Shown here: positions 16,701 through 24,154 of the stretch, piece by piece
How the letters are laid out: every line of letters starts with the position of its first letter
How positions within the stretch are numbered: position 1 is the first letter of the stretch
Source of the DNA: Bacillota bacterium
GTDB lineage: Bacteria > Bacillota > Clostridia > Peptostreptococcales > Anaerovoracaceae
Direction: 5' to 3'
Assembly: GCA_022706625.1 (NCBI GenBank)
Contig: JAKJCD010000006.1
Location: 1-28,868 of the forward strand
Length of the DNA: 28,868 nucleotides
The notes under the pieces: generated by a model
Told to the model about the DNA's origin: nothing
The model's input: the letters and a program-made list of their open reading frames with translations, nothing else
Databases searched by the model: none
Translations under genes and position numbers: made by a program

Positions 16701-17742
16701 CCTTCAGCTGTTTTTTGAGACCCTCTTTAAAGGCCGCCCTTTGGGTTTGTGCCGTAAAGACAGTAGCAACCAACCCCAGCAGTATGATACCGTCGGATAC
16801 TAAGTTCTGCCAATAGGTTGTGACTTGGAAACCAGGGATCCAGACATAAAGCAGCTTAAATAAGTAGTATACACTGCTTTGGATCAGCACAAGAAAACCC
16901 GATCCGAACAATGCGCAGCTCATGGTGCCCCACCCGCCTGAAAGTGCTATACCGCCCAGGATACAGGCAACAATTGATTTCAATCCATAGGCTTCTCCCA
17001 TCAGCGGATTGCCCGAAGCGCTCATTGCCGTAAGGCAGAGCCCGGCAATACCTGTTAGGAAGCCTGCGATAAGGAATGCCTTCATTTTCACCTTTGCCGG
17101 ATCGATGCCGGAAGCATAAGCGTTTCTTTCACTGCCCCCCACGGCATATACGTGTTTCATATAGGAAGTCCTCTTCATGTATGTCCAAAGGAGAAACAGT
17201 ACAGTAATGATTACCAAGGTGAGCGGGATCAGTCCTCCTATCTCTTTAGCATAGGTCCGCCAGACGATTTCGGGAACCGTTCCTTGAGGTTTTGACATGA
17301 TAATGACGTTGATGCCCTTAACTATGTAAATCATCGCAAAGCTGGAAAGCAGGGAAGGTATCCTCATATAGGCTACAAAAAAACCATTTACGGCTGCAAC
17401 TGCCATAACAGTAAGAACACCGGCAAGCCAGGCTAAAGGCCAAGGGACTCCCAGTTCCTGAGGCAGCATGATGGCAACGACATTGACCAGTGAAAGCTGA
17501 ACGCCTATAGATATATCTATCATACCCAAAAGCATGAGCATCGCCTGAGCCATAGTAACCAACATCAGCGGGGTGTTCTTTTCAAGGAGCAGGCCGAAAT
17601 TGCTCGCTGTAAAGAAGTGATTCGGCCCCTGCAGAGCAATATTCAGTATGAAAACCAGAGTGAACAGTATAAACCCCGTAAATGCAGGGGCATGGCGAAA
17701 GGCTTCAAAGCGTTGGATCATTTTCTGAGTTGGTCTATCCAA
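16678..17742 (-). CDS. Sugar ABC transporter permease (RbsC family), first permease
   Basis: A 354-residue membrane protein of the CUT2 permease family with the motif LGMIDISIGVQLSLVNVVAI, a pore segment NGFFVAYMRIPSLLSSFAM and the cytoplasmic loop GGSERNAYASGID that contacts the ATPase. The start is probably TTG at 17742: it has GGGAGGTGA upstream at proper spacing and overlaps the ATPase stop by 8 bases (TTGGATAG), which would couple translation. Longer in-frame starts up to 17772 exist but would place the ribosome binding site inside the gene. Confidence 0.9.
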   Translation of the reverse strand: MDRPTQKMIQRFEAFRHAPAFTGFILFTLVFILNIALQGPNHFFTASNFGLLLEKNTPLMLVTMAQAMLMLLGMIDISIGVQLSLVNVVAIMLPQELGVPWPLAWLAGVLTVMAVAAVNGFFVAYMRIPSLLSSFAMIYIVKGINVIIMSKPQGTVPEIVWRTYAKEIGGLIPLTLVIITVLFLLWTYMKRTSYMKHVYAVGGSERNAYASGIDPAKVKMKAFLIAGFLTGIAGLCLTAMSASGNPLMGEAYGLKSIVACILGGIALSGGWGTMSCALFGSGFLVLIQSSVYYLFKLLYVWIPGFQVTTYWQNLVSDGIILLGLVATVFTAQTQRAAFKEGLKKQLKGGEQLGE

Positions 17743-19255
17743 TAGCCTCACCTCCCGTTTCACAACTGACAAGTCCCATCATAGCCGCAACCAGTTTCTC
17801 CTCCGTTCTGTTTTCTCCCTCCAGCATTGCACTGACCCGGCCCTCATAGAAAATATAAATTCGATTTGCTACTTCCAGCAGTTCCGAATTATCACTGGAT
17901 GAAATGATGACTGTCATGCCTGCATCAGTACATTCTTTCAGAATCTTATGAATCTCTCTTCGCGAATTGATATCAACACCCTTTGTAGGATCGTCCAACA
18001 AAAGAAGTTCCGGAGCCAGTGCGATCCATCTTCCGATTACCAGCTTCTGCTGGTTCCCGCCGGAAAGTGAGTTGGCGGGGTGTTTCAGTGAGCCCGCTTT
18101 GATATTGAATTCATTCATAGCCCTCAATGCAAAACCGTTGATCTGCTTTGGGCCTAGATAGCCAAAAAGCGCCCCCTTGGTCGTCTTCCCGGCATAGAGA
18201 TTTTCCGCAACGGAGCGTATGGGGAAGATCGCTTCCTTGTTCCTGTCTCCGGAGACGAAGCCCATATCTTTTTTAATAGCTTGGGCCGGCGATTTAAATT
18301 TGGAATCGACTCCTCTGTATAAAATTTTACCGCCGGTTGGCTTATTAACGCCCAGTAACGCCCTGATGATTTCCGACTGCCCCTGCCCTTCCAGCCCGCC
18401 GATGCCGATGATCTCGCCTTTATGCGCTTCAATAGAAATATCCTTGACCTTTGGCAGAATGACCAGATTTCTCACTTCCAGCACTCGCTCTTCTTTTTCC
18501 GTTTCGTGAAGATTACATGGTGCTTGGGTTACGGCATCTGGTCGTTTCCCCGTCATATGATATACGATCTCGGCAAGATCCATTTCAGACAGCTTGCCTT
18601 TAGCAGCGGTTTCCCCGCTTTTCAGTATGGTGCATTCTTCGCAGATCTTATAGATCTCTGCCATCCTGTGGGTTACAATGACTATAGCCGTCCCATCCTT
18701 TTTTAAATCTTTCAGCGTGTTAAAAAGGATGTCCACTTCATTATGATGAAGCGAGGCGGTAACCTCGTCCAGCAAAAGCAGCCGTGGTTTAAGAGAAATG
18801 GCTTTCGCTACCTCTATCATACTCTGAACCGATGGTGGCAGGTTTCTTACCAATTCTTCCGGCCTGCAATCTACCATAAGGCGCTCAAGCACTTTTTTTG
18901 CTTGAGCCTCCGCTTGCTTTCTGTTTACAATGCCGAACCGGCCTGTGGGCTCCATGCCCAGCACGATATTATCTATTACGTTCATGCTTTGTATCAGGCT
19001 TAAATCCTGATACGCAACCGCTATTCCCAGTTTTCGGGATTCTTGCGAGTTGTTTATCTTTACCGGGTTTCCGTCTATACGTATTTCGCCGGCATTTGGA
19101 TTTACTAATCCTGAAAGGACCTTGACTAAGGTGGATTTCCCGGAGCCGTTGGATCCTAATAGAGCTCTTATCTCTCCGGGTCTAACTTCAAAAGAAGCAT
19201 TTTTCAGAGCTACGACAGCGTCAAATCTTTTTGTAATTCCATGCATTTCTAACAA
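17735..19255 (-). CDS. Sugar ABC transporter ATP-binding protein, two-domain (RbsA/MglA type)
   Basis: A 506-residue protein with two ATPase domains, energising the two permeases. Domain 1 has an intact Walker A GSNGSGKS (34-41) and Walker B LLLLDEVTAS, but its signature reads LPPSVQSMIEVA in place of LSxGxxQ. Domain 2 has the degenerate Walker A expected of this family (GLEGQGQS), a good signature SLSGGNQQKLVIG, and Walker B LLLLDDPTKGVD, with Asp where the catalytic Glu usually sits. Asymmetric sites are normal in RbsA-type proteins, although the domain 1 signature is unusually diverged. The TTG at 19255 is chosen because GGGGG lies about 10 bases upstream and the product begins LEMHGITKRFDAV, as in the family; the ATG at 19246 is the alternative. 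Confidence 0.93.
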   Translation of the reverse strand: MLEMHGITKRFDAVVALKNASFEVRPGEIRALLGSNGSGKSTLVKVLSGLVNPNAGEIRIDGNPVKINNSQESRKLGIAVAYQDLSLIQSMNVIDNIVLGMEPTGRFGIVNRKQAEAQAKKVLERLMVDCRPEELVRNLPPSVQSMIEVAKAISLKPRLLLLDEVTASLHHNEVDILFNTLKDLKKDGTAIVIVTHRMAEIYKICEECTILKSGETAAKGKLSEMDLAEIVYHMTGKRPDAVTQAPCNLHETEKEERVLEVRNLVILPKVKDISIEAHKGEIIGIGGLEGQGQSEIIRALLGVNKPTGGKILYRGVDSKFKSPAQAIKKDMGFVSGDRNKEAIFPIRSVAENLYAGKTTKGALFGYLGPKQINGFALRAMNEFNIKAGSLKHPANSLSGGNQQKLVIGRWIALAPELLLLDDPTKGVDINSRREIHKILKECTDAGMTVIISSSDNSELLEVANRIYIFYEGRVSAMLEGENRTEEKLVAAMMGLVSCETGGEAIG

Positions 19256-19290
19256 TAGAAGATACCCCCGAATGCGATTTCTTGGAGTAT

Positions 19291-19314
19291 GGCCGGCAGG
19301 AAACCCTGCCGGCC
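19291..19314 (-). promoter_or_regulatory. GC-rich stem-loop between the binding-protein and ATPase genes
   Basis: A perfect 10-bp inverted repeat GGCCGGCAGG/CCTGCCGGCC with a 4-base loop lies between the stop of the binding-protein gene and the ATPase start. No T-run follows on the minus strand, so it is not a standard terminator. Such hairpins after binding-protein genes usually protect the upstream message from 3'-end decay or attenuate the downstream genes, giving an excess of binding protein. Confidence 0.75.
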
Positions 19315-19353
19315 GGGTCTGCAAGGTGAAATAACCTGAATTAAGTATTCATA

Positions 19354-20427
19354 TTAGTCTACGAAGTAAGCTGCCCTTGCTTCATCAACCATCATATAGC
19401 TTGATACGGAAGTTGTGTCCGGAAGATCTGCTATGCTGTCAAGCTGTACCTGCATATTGTCATAAGTCATGATCCAAGAAGGAGTATACTTAATATTGTT
19501 CCACTCTGCAAACAGAGAGGTATCAATGGTATATCCCTTCAAAATGTTGAGCCCGATGGCCAAGGCTGTCGCTCCGATCCCCGGAGGGTTCTCAACGACG
19601 ATGAAGGGCAGTTTAAGCTCATCCTTATTGATTTCTGCAACCCTTCTGATCCAACGGACTTCTTCGGAAGAAGTGATGCAGCCCGGATAGCTGATCTTGG
19701 CTTCTTCTACTGCGTTAATGATCCCGTTGGCGCTTTCCTGATTGACGATGCCGTCATACTTGATTCCGGAGCTTATGATCTGTGCCATCTGCTGCTGTGC
19801 CTGAATATCGTCCCATCCGTGAGCCAGTTCTTTTACAATCTCAATGTTGTTCGCATCCGCAACCTGATGATAAACTGCTTTTCTGAGCTCGGAAGCGGAG
19901 TTTCCGTCAATGCCGTTAAACACAATGATCTTTGATCCGGGGCCCAGAGTTTCAACGGCAAATTCTGCATTGATCCTCGCCCAGGCTTCCTGGTCAACAG
20001 TGACATTGACAATGTCGTTAGAATTATAAACGCAGTCTGCGTTTATATAAGTGATTCCAGCTTCTTTTGCTTTTGCAATGACCGGATCAAGACCCGTTGC
20101 GGCGATAGGATTAATCAAAATCAGATCATAGCCGTCGTTGATGGTCTGCTCAACCTGCTGTGACTCAACCGCAGAGTCGTTGTTTGATGTGAAGGATGCA
20201 AACTCGCTTACCAGCCCGTCAGCCTTATACTGTTCGATTGCTTCAAGCAGCTGATTTTCATACACGACTCTGTATGGGTTTCCTTCGATTTCAGCGTTAT
20301 GGGAAGCCACCTTGAAGCCTTCGGTGACAGTCCCCTGGTCTTCATCGCCGGTTCCATTACCTCCACATCCTGCAAATAATGCAAGTACCATTGCGAATAC
20401 AAGCATTAAAGCAAAAAACTTCTTCAT
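19354..20427 (-). CDS. Sugar ABC transporter substrate-binding lipoprotein
   Basis: A 357-residue exported lipoprotein with a signal peptide (MKKFFALMLVFAMVLALFAG) and lipobox LFAGC placing the lipid on C21, followed by a Gly/Asp/Glu-rich linker. The mature part is a periplasmic-binding-protein type 1 (Peripla_BP_4/RbsB-like) domain: QQVEQTINDGYDLILINP, GLDPVIAKAKEAGITYINAD and IDGNSASELRKAV. It captures the sugar outside the cell and hands it to the adjacent RbsC/RbsA-type transporter. Somewhat longer than RbsB (about 300), like binding proteins of oligomeric or modified sugars. AAGGAGGAG precedes the ATG. Stem-loops flank the gene on both sides. Confidence 0.93.
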   Translation of the reverse strand: MKKFFALMLVFAMVLALFAGCGGNGTGDEDQGTVTEGFKVASHNAEIEGNPYRVVYENQLLEAIEQYKADGLVSEFASFTSNNDSAVESQQVEQTINDGYDLILINPIAATGLDPVIAKAKEAGITYINADCVYNSNDIVNVTVDQEAWARINAEFAVETLGPGSKIIVFNGIDGNSASELRKAVYHQVADANNIEIVKELAHGWDDIQAQQQMAQIISSGIKYDGIVNQESANGIINAVEEAKISYPGCITSSEEVRWIRRVAEINKDELKLPFIVVENPPGIGATALAIGLNILKGYTIDTSLFAEWNNIKYTPSWIMTYDNMQVQLDSIADLPDTTSVSSYMMVDEARAAYFVD

Positions 20428-20460
20428 TGTTCTCCTCCTTTTTATTATGATACACCTATG

Positions 20461-20484
20461 ATCAAAGCAGTTATTTGCTCTGAT
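20461..20484 (-). promoter_or_regulatory. Stem-loop upstream of the substrate-binding-protein gene
   Basis: On the minus strand ATCAGAGCA and TGCTTTGAT can form a 9-bp stem with one G-U pair and a 6-base loop, in the 88-base gap between the TIM-barrel gene and the lipoprotein gene. There is no T-run, so a processing or message-stability element is more likely than a terminator. Function is inferred. Confidence 0.45.
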
Positions 20485-20515
20485 TACACCCTTGACTGAC
20501 TATTCGTATCCTAAT

Positions 20516-21328
20516 CTACAGTTTAAAACCCAGATTCTTTAGATAATCATAAGACTCCTTGATCGCATTATCGATTTCTGCAAGACTTTTAGGCCCTTCC
20601 CGGGTAAATTCTATCTCTATACTGAAGGGGCATCTGTTACCTTTTTCATCCAGTTTTTTAAAAATCATCGGAAAATCTACATAACCCTTCCCAAGAGCCG
20701 GGAAATCCCATTCTTTGCGTGCTCCTGCTTTATCCTTGAGATGCATAAAGCCAATCTTCTCTATGCAGGCCTCAAGATCCTTTTCAATTTCAACATTTCC
20801 GTAAAAAATAGCATTGGCCGTATCATAATTGATAGTTACTCCGGGAGAATCAACTAAATCGACTATTTCTTTCAGGATAACGCCTGTTCCATGATCCCCG
20901 TGAACTTCCAATGCCAGTTTAAGATCGTATTCTTCAAGGTATGGGATGAGATCCTTTATATGCCCGGCAACCTCCGCATTTGTGGCCACAGCTTTATCCG
21001 CAAGATGGGCTTCCCCGATTGAGGACACGATATATTCACAGTTAAAAAAAGCAGCCAGCTTAATATTGGAGATAAAATCGCCGATGCGATCCGTATCCAT
21101 TAAATTACAATGCCCACTCATGGCAAAAGGAATCAAATTCGTTTCCTTGAGTTTGCTTTTAATGCTGTTCAAGTATTCAAAACTCATGGAAGGAAAAACA
21201 TGTTCGGTCCAGCCTTTGGTAGCGGTGAGCTCCACGTAATGGAATCCCGCCCTGCTGATACCTTCTAGGGCTTCTTCGATAGAATAACCATGGTAGCAAT
21301 TAGAATTGACTCCGATAATCCTGTCCAT
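20516..21328 (-). CDS. Sugar phosphate isomerase/epimerase-type TIM-barrel enzyme (first copy)
   Basis: A 270-residue xylose-isomerase-like TIM barrel and first gene of the sugar operon. Metal-site candidates are E141 in LALEVHGDHGTG, D169 in INYDTANA, H196 in GFMHLKD and E240 in FSIEIEF, the standard Glu-Asp-His-Glu set. The HLKD...ALGKGYVDFP segment is typical of the family. With two dehydrogenases and a second TIM-barrel enzyme in the same operon it probably handles an oxidised sugar intermediate, for instance by isomerisation, dehydration or hydration. GGAGG lies 7 bases before the ATG, and the leader carries a palindromic operator. Confidence 0.87.
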   Translation of the reverse strand: MDRIIGVNSNCYHGYSIEEALEGISRAGFHYVELTATKGWTEHVFPSMSFEYLNSIKSKLKETNLIPFAMSGHCNLMDTDRIGDFISNIKLAAFFNCEYIVSSIGEAHLADKAVATNAEVAGHIKDLIPYLEEYDLKLALEVHGDHGTGVILKEIVDLVDSPGVTINYDTANAIFYGNVEIEKDLEACIEKIGFMHLKDKAGARKEWDFPALGKGYVDFPMIFKKLDEKGNRCPFSIEIEFTREGPKSLAEIDNAIKESYDYLKNLGFKL

Positions 21329-21373
21329 TAAAATACCTCCGTCAGTATGTATTCCTTCCTGCAGGTTTTTTAA

Positions 21374-21394
21374 TTGGCAATATTATATTACCAA
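21374..21394. promoter_or_regulatory. 21-bp palindromic operator in the sugar-operon leader
   Basis: TTGGCAATAT-T-ATATTACCAA is a palindrome with one mismatch per arm pair. It lies about 20-40 bases after the predicted start of the sugar operon, a placement suited to blocking transcription. The same half-site TTGGTAATA recurs inside the divergent regulator promoter (21650-21659) and, inverted, at 21563-21570. ROK regulators of the NagC/XylR group bind AT-rich palindromes of this general kind, so the adjacent ROK protein is the likely ligand. The surrounding 370-base divergent gap holds these sites and two promoters and no visible gene. Confidence 0.7.
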
Positions 21395-21418
21395 GCCCAG
21401 GCTCTTTTCGCTGACTGA

Positions 21419-21448
21419 ATTATACCTCAATTTGTACAGATATGTCAA
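21419..21448 (-). promoter_or_regulatory. Consensus promoter of the sugar operon
   Basis: On the minus strand TTGACA (21448-21443) and TATAAT (21424-21419) are both perfect matches to the sigma-A consensus, 18 bases apart. Start near 21412; leader of about 84 bases to the ATG at 21328. A promoter this strong with an operator just downstream implies tight repression without the inducer. Confidence 0.88.
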
Positions 21449-21562
21449 TAATGCGATAACCTTTATAGAACTTCGACTCTTATTAGATGCAATTTGCTTT
21501 TCCTCCTCGCTTGCATTGTAATATAAGCATTTTAAGGCTATATGGCTTTTTAATAAGCGGTT

Positions 21563-21570
21563 ATTACCAA
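21563..21570. promoter_or_regulatory. Additional operator half-site
   Basis: ATTACCAA matches the right arm of the operator at 21374-21394; the left arm here is degenerate (about half the positions match). It lies midway in the divergent intergenic region and could support looping between the two promoter-proximal sites. Chance occurrence is not excluded. Confidence 0.35.
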
Positions 21571-21635
21571 CCGCAAAATAAGTCAGGTTTCATCAAGTTT
21601 AATTATTATCTTTGCCGTTTCTACAGTTTTTACCC

Positions 21636-21664
21636 TTGTATTTTAAGGCTTGGTAATATATACT
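21636..21664 (+). promoter_or_regulatory. Promoter of the ROK regulator gene with internal operator half-site
   Basis: TTGTAT (21636-21641) and TATACT (21659-21664) are 17 bases apart. The operator half-site TTGGTAATAT (21650-21659) lies between the two boxes, so binding there would compete with RNA polymerase. This points to self-regulation of the ROK gene. The -35 box is a weak match. Confidence 0.6.
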
Positions 21665-21698
21665 TACTTACAACAGCCGGCAAGAGGAGGATTGTAAA

Positions 21699-22895
21699 AT
21701 GGGTGATTTAAAAAAGGATGAAACTTCAAGGGCAGGAGCCTTCACTCTGCGGGCTATGAATCAAAGGATGATCCTGAATGCTATTTTTGAGAAAAGCCCT
21801 ACCTCCAGAACGGGACTTTCTAAAGACTTGCAGTTGAGTAAACCTGCGATAGCAGATAATCTGGATGATCTGATATCCTCCGGGATCGTTCTGGAATGCG
21901 GGGAAGGCGAGGCGTCAAAAGGCGGAGGTCGCAGGCCCAGATTGCTCCGTTTTAATAAAAATCATAGATTTATTATTGCCATCGAATTGAATTACAAGGA
22001 TCCTATATTTGTATTAGGCAATCTAAAAGGGGATGTCATTAACGAATTTTCAGTCAAGGTATCGGAAAATGCAGGGCCCGAGATCCGGATGGACCTTATA
22101 AAGAATGCAATACATATTTTACTTAATTCCGAGGACCTGAGCCCTGAAAACCTGGCCTGTATCGCCATATCATCCCCGGGGGTTTTCTCGGACAACAGGG
22201 AGCTGTCGTTTGTCAACCCGCAATTTAAAGATTGGTTTGATCTTGATCTGCCTCGTTTGATTTCTGAAGAATTTCGTGTAAAGGTCCTTCTTAAAAACGA
22301 TGTCAACATGGCAGCATTCGGAGAATCGAGGTACGGCGCCGGCAGGACCTCTAAAAACATGCTCTATATCAGTTGCGGTATAGGCTTAGGCGCGGGACTG
22401 ATCCTTGATTCAAAACTCTATGAGGGTCGGTTCTGCTCTGCCGGGGAGATATTCAATAATATAGATCCGGCTAAACTTACCGCAGGAACAAACTTGGAAA
22501 AGACCATTTTTATAAGCAGCCTTATTAAAAAATCAAAGGAAAGCATGAGAATCGATCAATATAACGACGAAAATATATCCGACTTCAACGATGTTGTTAA
22601 ATTATTCCGGGAAAATAACCCCTATATTGTAAAGCAACTTGAGGACATCGGCATTGAGCTGGGATGCACCGTTTCGAATATCGTCAACCTCCTGTCCGTG
22701 GACAGGGTCATCATCGGCGGTGAATACCTGGTCTTCAATGATATCCTTCTTGCACAAATCAAAAACATTGTCAGACAGCATTGTCTGTTTATGCCGGATA
22801 TTTTCCCGTCAGAGCTGGGTCACAATGCCGGAATAGCCGGCCTTTTTGCATTATCAAGAGAAGACTACTTTGATTATATCATCAAGGCGTTATAG
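21699..22895 (+). CDS. ROK-family transcriptional regulator (NagC/XylR type)
   Basis: A 398-residue regulator. Residues 20-85 form a winged helix-turn-helix (RMILNAIFEKSPTSRTGLSK, then LSKPAIADNLDDLISSGIV and a GGGRRPRLLRF wing). The rest is a ROK sugar-binding domain with LLKNDVNMAAFGESRYGAG (198-215) and ISCGIGLGAGLILD (224-237). The ATP motif DxGGT is replaced by ELNYKDP, as expected for a regulator without kinase activity. Unusually, the GEIGH and CxCGxxGCxE zinc motifs are absent: the place after AGEI reads FNNIDPAKLTAG. It is divergent from the sugar operon and shares operator half-sites with it, so it most likely represses that operon and itself until a sugar ligand binds. GGAGG precedes the ATG. 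Confidence 0.9.
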   Translation: MGDLKKDETSRAGAFTLRAMNQRMILNAIFEKSPTSRTGLSKDLQLSKPAIADNLDDLISSGIVLECGEGEASKGGGRRPRLLRFNKNHRFIIAIELNYKDPIFVLGNLKGDVINEFSVKVSENAGPEIRMDLIKNAIHILLNSEDLSPENLACIAISSPGVFSDNRELSFVNPQFKDWFDLDLPRLISEEFRVKVLLKNDVNMAAFGESRYGAGRTSKNMLYISCGIGLGAGLILDSKLYEGRFCSAGEIFNNIDPAKLTAGTNLEKTIFISSLIKKSKESMRIDQYNDENISDFNDVVKLFRENNPYIVKQLEDIGIELGCTVSNIVNLLSVDRVIIGGEYLVFNDILLAQIKNIVRQHCLFMPDIFPSELGHNAGIAGLFALSREDYFDYIIKAL

Positions 22896-22901
22896 AAATA
22901 T

Positions 22902-24026
22902 TCAGGCTGGACCCGGTTTACCGCCAATAAAGCATTGCTTTATCATATAATTTTTATCGCATATAACGAAGTCCGCCACTTTCCCCGGAGCTATGCTTCC
23001 CACCTTTTTATCCGCTTTCAATGCTTTGGCAGGATTGATGCTGGCGGCTCTGATGGCATCTTCTGCTCTTATCCCGAATGAAATAGCCTTTTTCATGCAT
23101 TGGAAAAGGTTGGTGGTTGAGCCGGCAAGCGTACCATCCTCTAAGACGGCAGCACCATTTTTAGTAAAAACTTTTTGTCCGCCTGATTCATAAAACCCGT
23201 CAGGCATGCCCAGGCAGGACAAAGAATCGCTGACAAGTATGATTCGTTCCGGCGAGAACATGGCAAAAGTGGCCCTTATAACACTTTCATGGATATGAAC
23301 TCCATCGCATATCAGCTCTGCAAATACCTGCTTTGATTCAGCAGCAGCTCCTATTACCCCCGGAGCTCTGTGTGAAAATGAAGGCATAGCGTTATACAAA
23401 TGTGTTATTTGGGTGACGCCGGCTGTTATGGCTTTTTTCGCCGTTTCGTAATCTGCAGTCGTATGAGCAATAGAAACAGTGCATCTGTCTTTAGCTTTAT
23501 TAATGAACTCCAATGCCCCCGGCAGCTCCGGTGCAATACAGACTATCTTAAGCAATCCGTCTGACGCTTTGAACAGCCTTTCGAACATGGCCGTATCCGG
23601 CAGCATGAGATGTTCCTCAGCATGAGCTCCCTTTTTTGCACTGGAAAAGAACGGACCTTCCATATTGATTCCTATGATGCGTGAAGTTCCATCCGGTTGG
23701 ATGTCTCTGAAAAGAGCAGCGTTTTCATAGGCAGCTTTCAATACGGCCTCGGGCATTGTCATAGATGCCGGAGCGAAAGATGTTATACCGTGTTTCGCCA
23801 GATAAGCGGCTATCTTTGTCAACCCTTTCTGATCGGTAACCGAAAAATCCTCCCCGGAATTCCCATGGAAATGTACATCTATCAGTCCGGGAATCACATA
23901 GTCCCCATTGAGATCGATACCTTCTTCCGATTCTTCAAAGCATTCAAATACTCCCTCATTAACCGTAAACCCACCTGTTCTGAAAGTAAAATCATCGTGG
24001 CAGATCACCGCATTTTTAAACTTCAT
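22902..24026 (-). CDS. nagA: N-acetylglucosamine-6-phosphate deacetylase
   Basis: A 374-residue amidohydrolase that removes acetate from N-acetylglucosamine-6-phosphate in the cytoplasm. Visible landmarks are the metal motif DVHFHGN (50-56), NMEGPFFSSAKKGAH with metal ligand E123, H188 in SIAHTTADY, H209 in ITHLYNAM, DGVHIH (241-246) and the catalytic aspartate D267 in LVSDSL. The longest open frame adds 36 residues of poor quality; the ATG at 24026 follows AAGGAGC and gives the usual length. It converges on the ROK regulator gene with only 6 bases between stops. No nagB deaminase is visible in the window. Its presence hints that the neighbouring ROK kinase or regulator might deal with an N-acetylated sugar. 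Confidence 0.9.
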   Translation of the reverse strand: MKFKNAVICHDDFTFRTGGFTVNEGVFECFEESEEGIDLNGDYVIPGLIDVHFHGNSGEDFSVTDQKGLTKIAAYLAKHGITSFAPASMTMPEAVLKAAYENAALFRDIQPDGTSRIIGINMEGPFFSSAKKGAHAEEHLMLPDTAMFERLFKASDGLLKIVCIAPELPGALEFINKAKDRCTVSIAHTTADYETAKKAITAGVTQITHLYNAMPSFSHRAPGVIGAAAESKQVFAELICDGVHIHESVIRATFAMFSPERIILVSDSLSCLGMPDGFYESGGQKVFTKNGAAVLEDGTLAGSTTNLFQCMKKAISFGIRAEDAIRAASINPAKALKADKKVGSIAPGKVADFVICDKNYMIKQCFIGGKPGPA

Positions 24027-24086
24027 CGTCAGCAGCTCCTTTTTAAAACCCGCTCTTTTCTTTAAAGGCGGTTGTTTCTTCTGATT

Positions 24087-24114
24087 ATTATAGCATGTAA
24101 AGATTTCTTTCAAA
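24087..24114 (-). promoter_or_regulatory. Possible nagA promoter
   Basis: On the minus strand TATAAT (24092-24087) is a perfect -10 box; TTTGAA 16 bases upstream (24114-24109) is a poor -35. Predicted leader about 55 bases. TTGGTTATA further upstream (24136-24128) resembles the sugar-operon half-site at 8 of 9 bases but has no second arm. Confidence 0.4.
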
Positions 24115-24154
24115 TATATATATTCTATAACCAATATGCAAAAGGAGAGGCGGC

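Noticed and set aside
19291..19314. GC-rich hairpin as an intrinsic terminator
   Set aside because: No T-run follows it on the minus strand and the transporter genes downstream have no visible promoter of their own.
24128..24136. TTGGTTATA upstream of nagA as another ROK operator
   Set aside because: Only one arm matches and with a mismatch; AT-rich surroundings make chance likely. Mentioned only as a remark.
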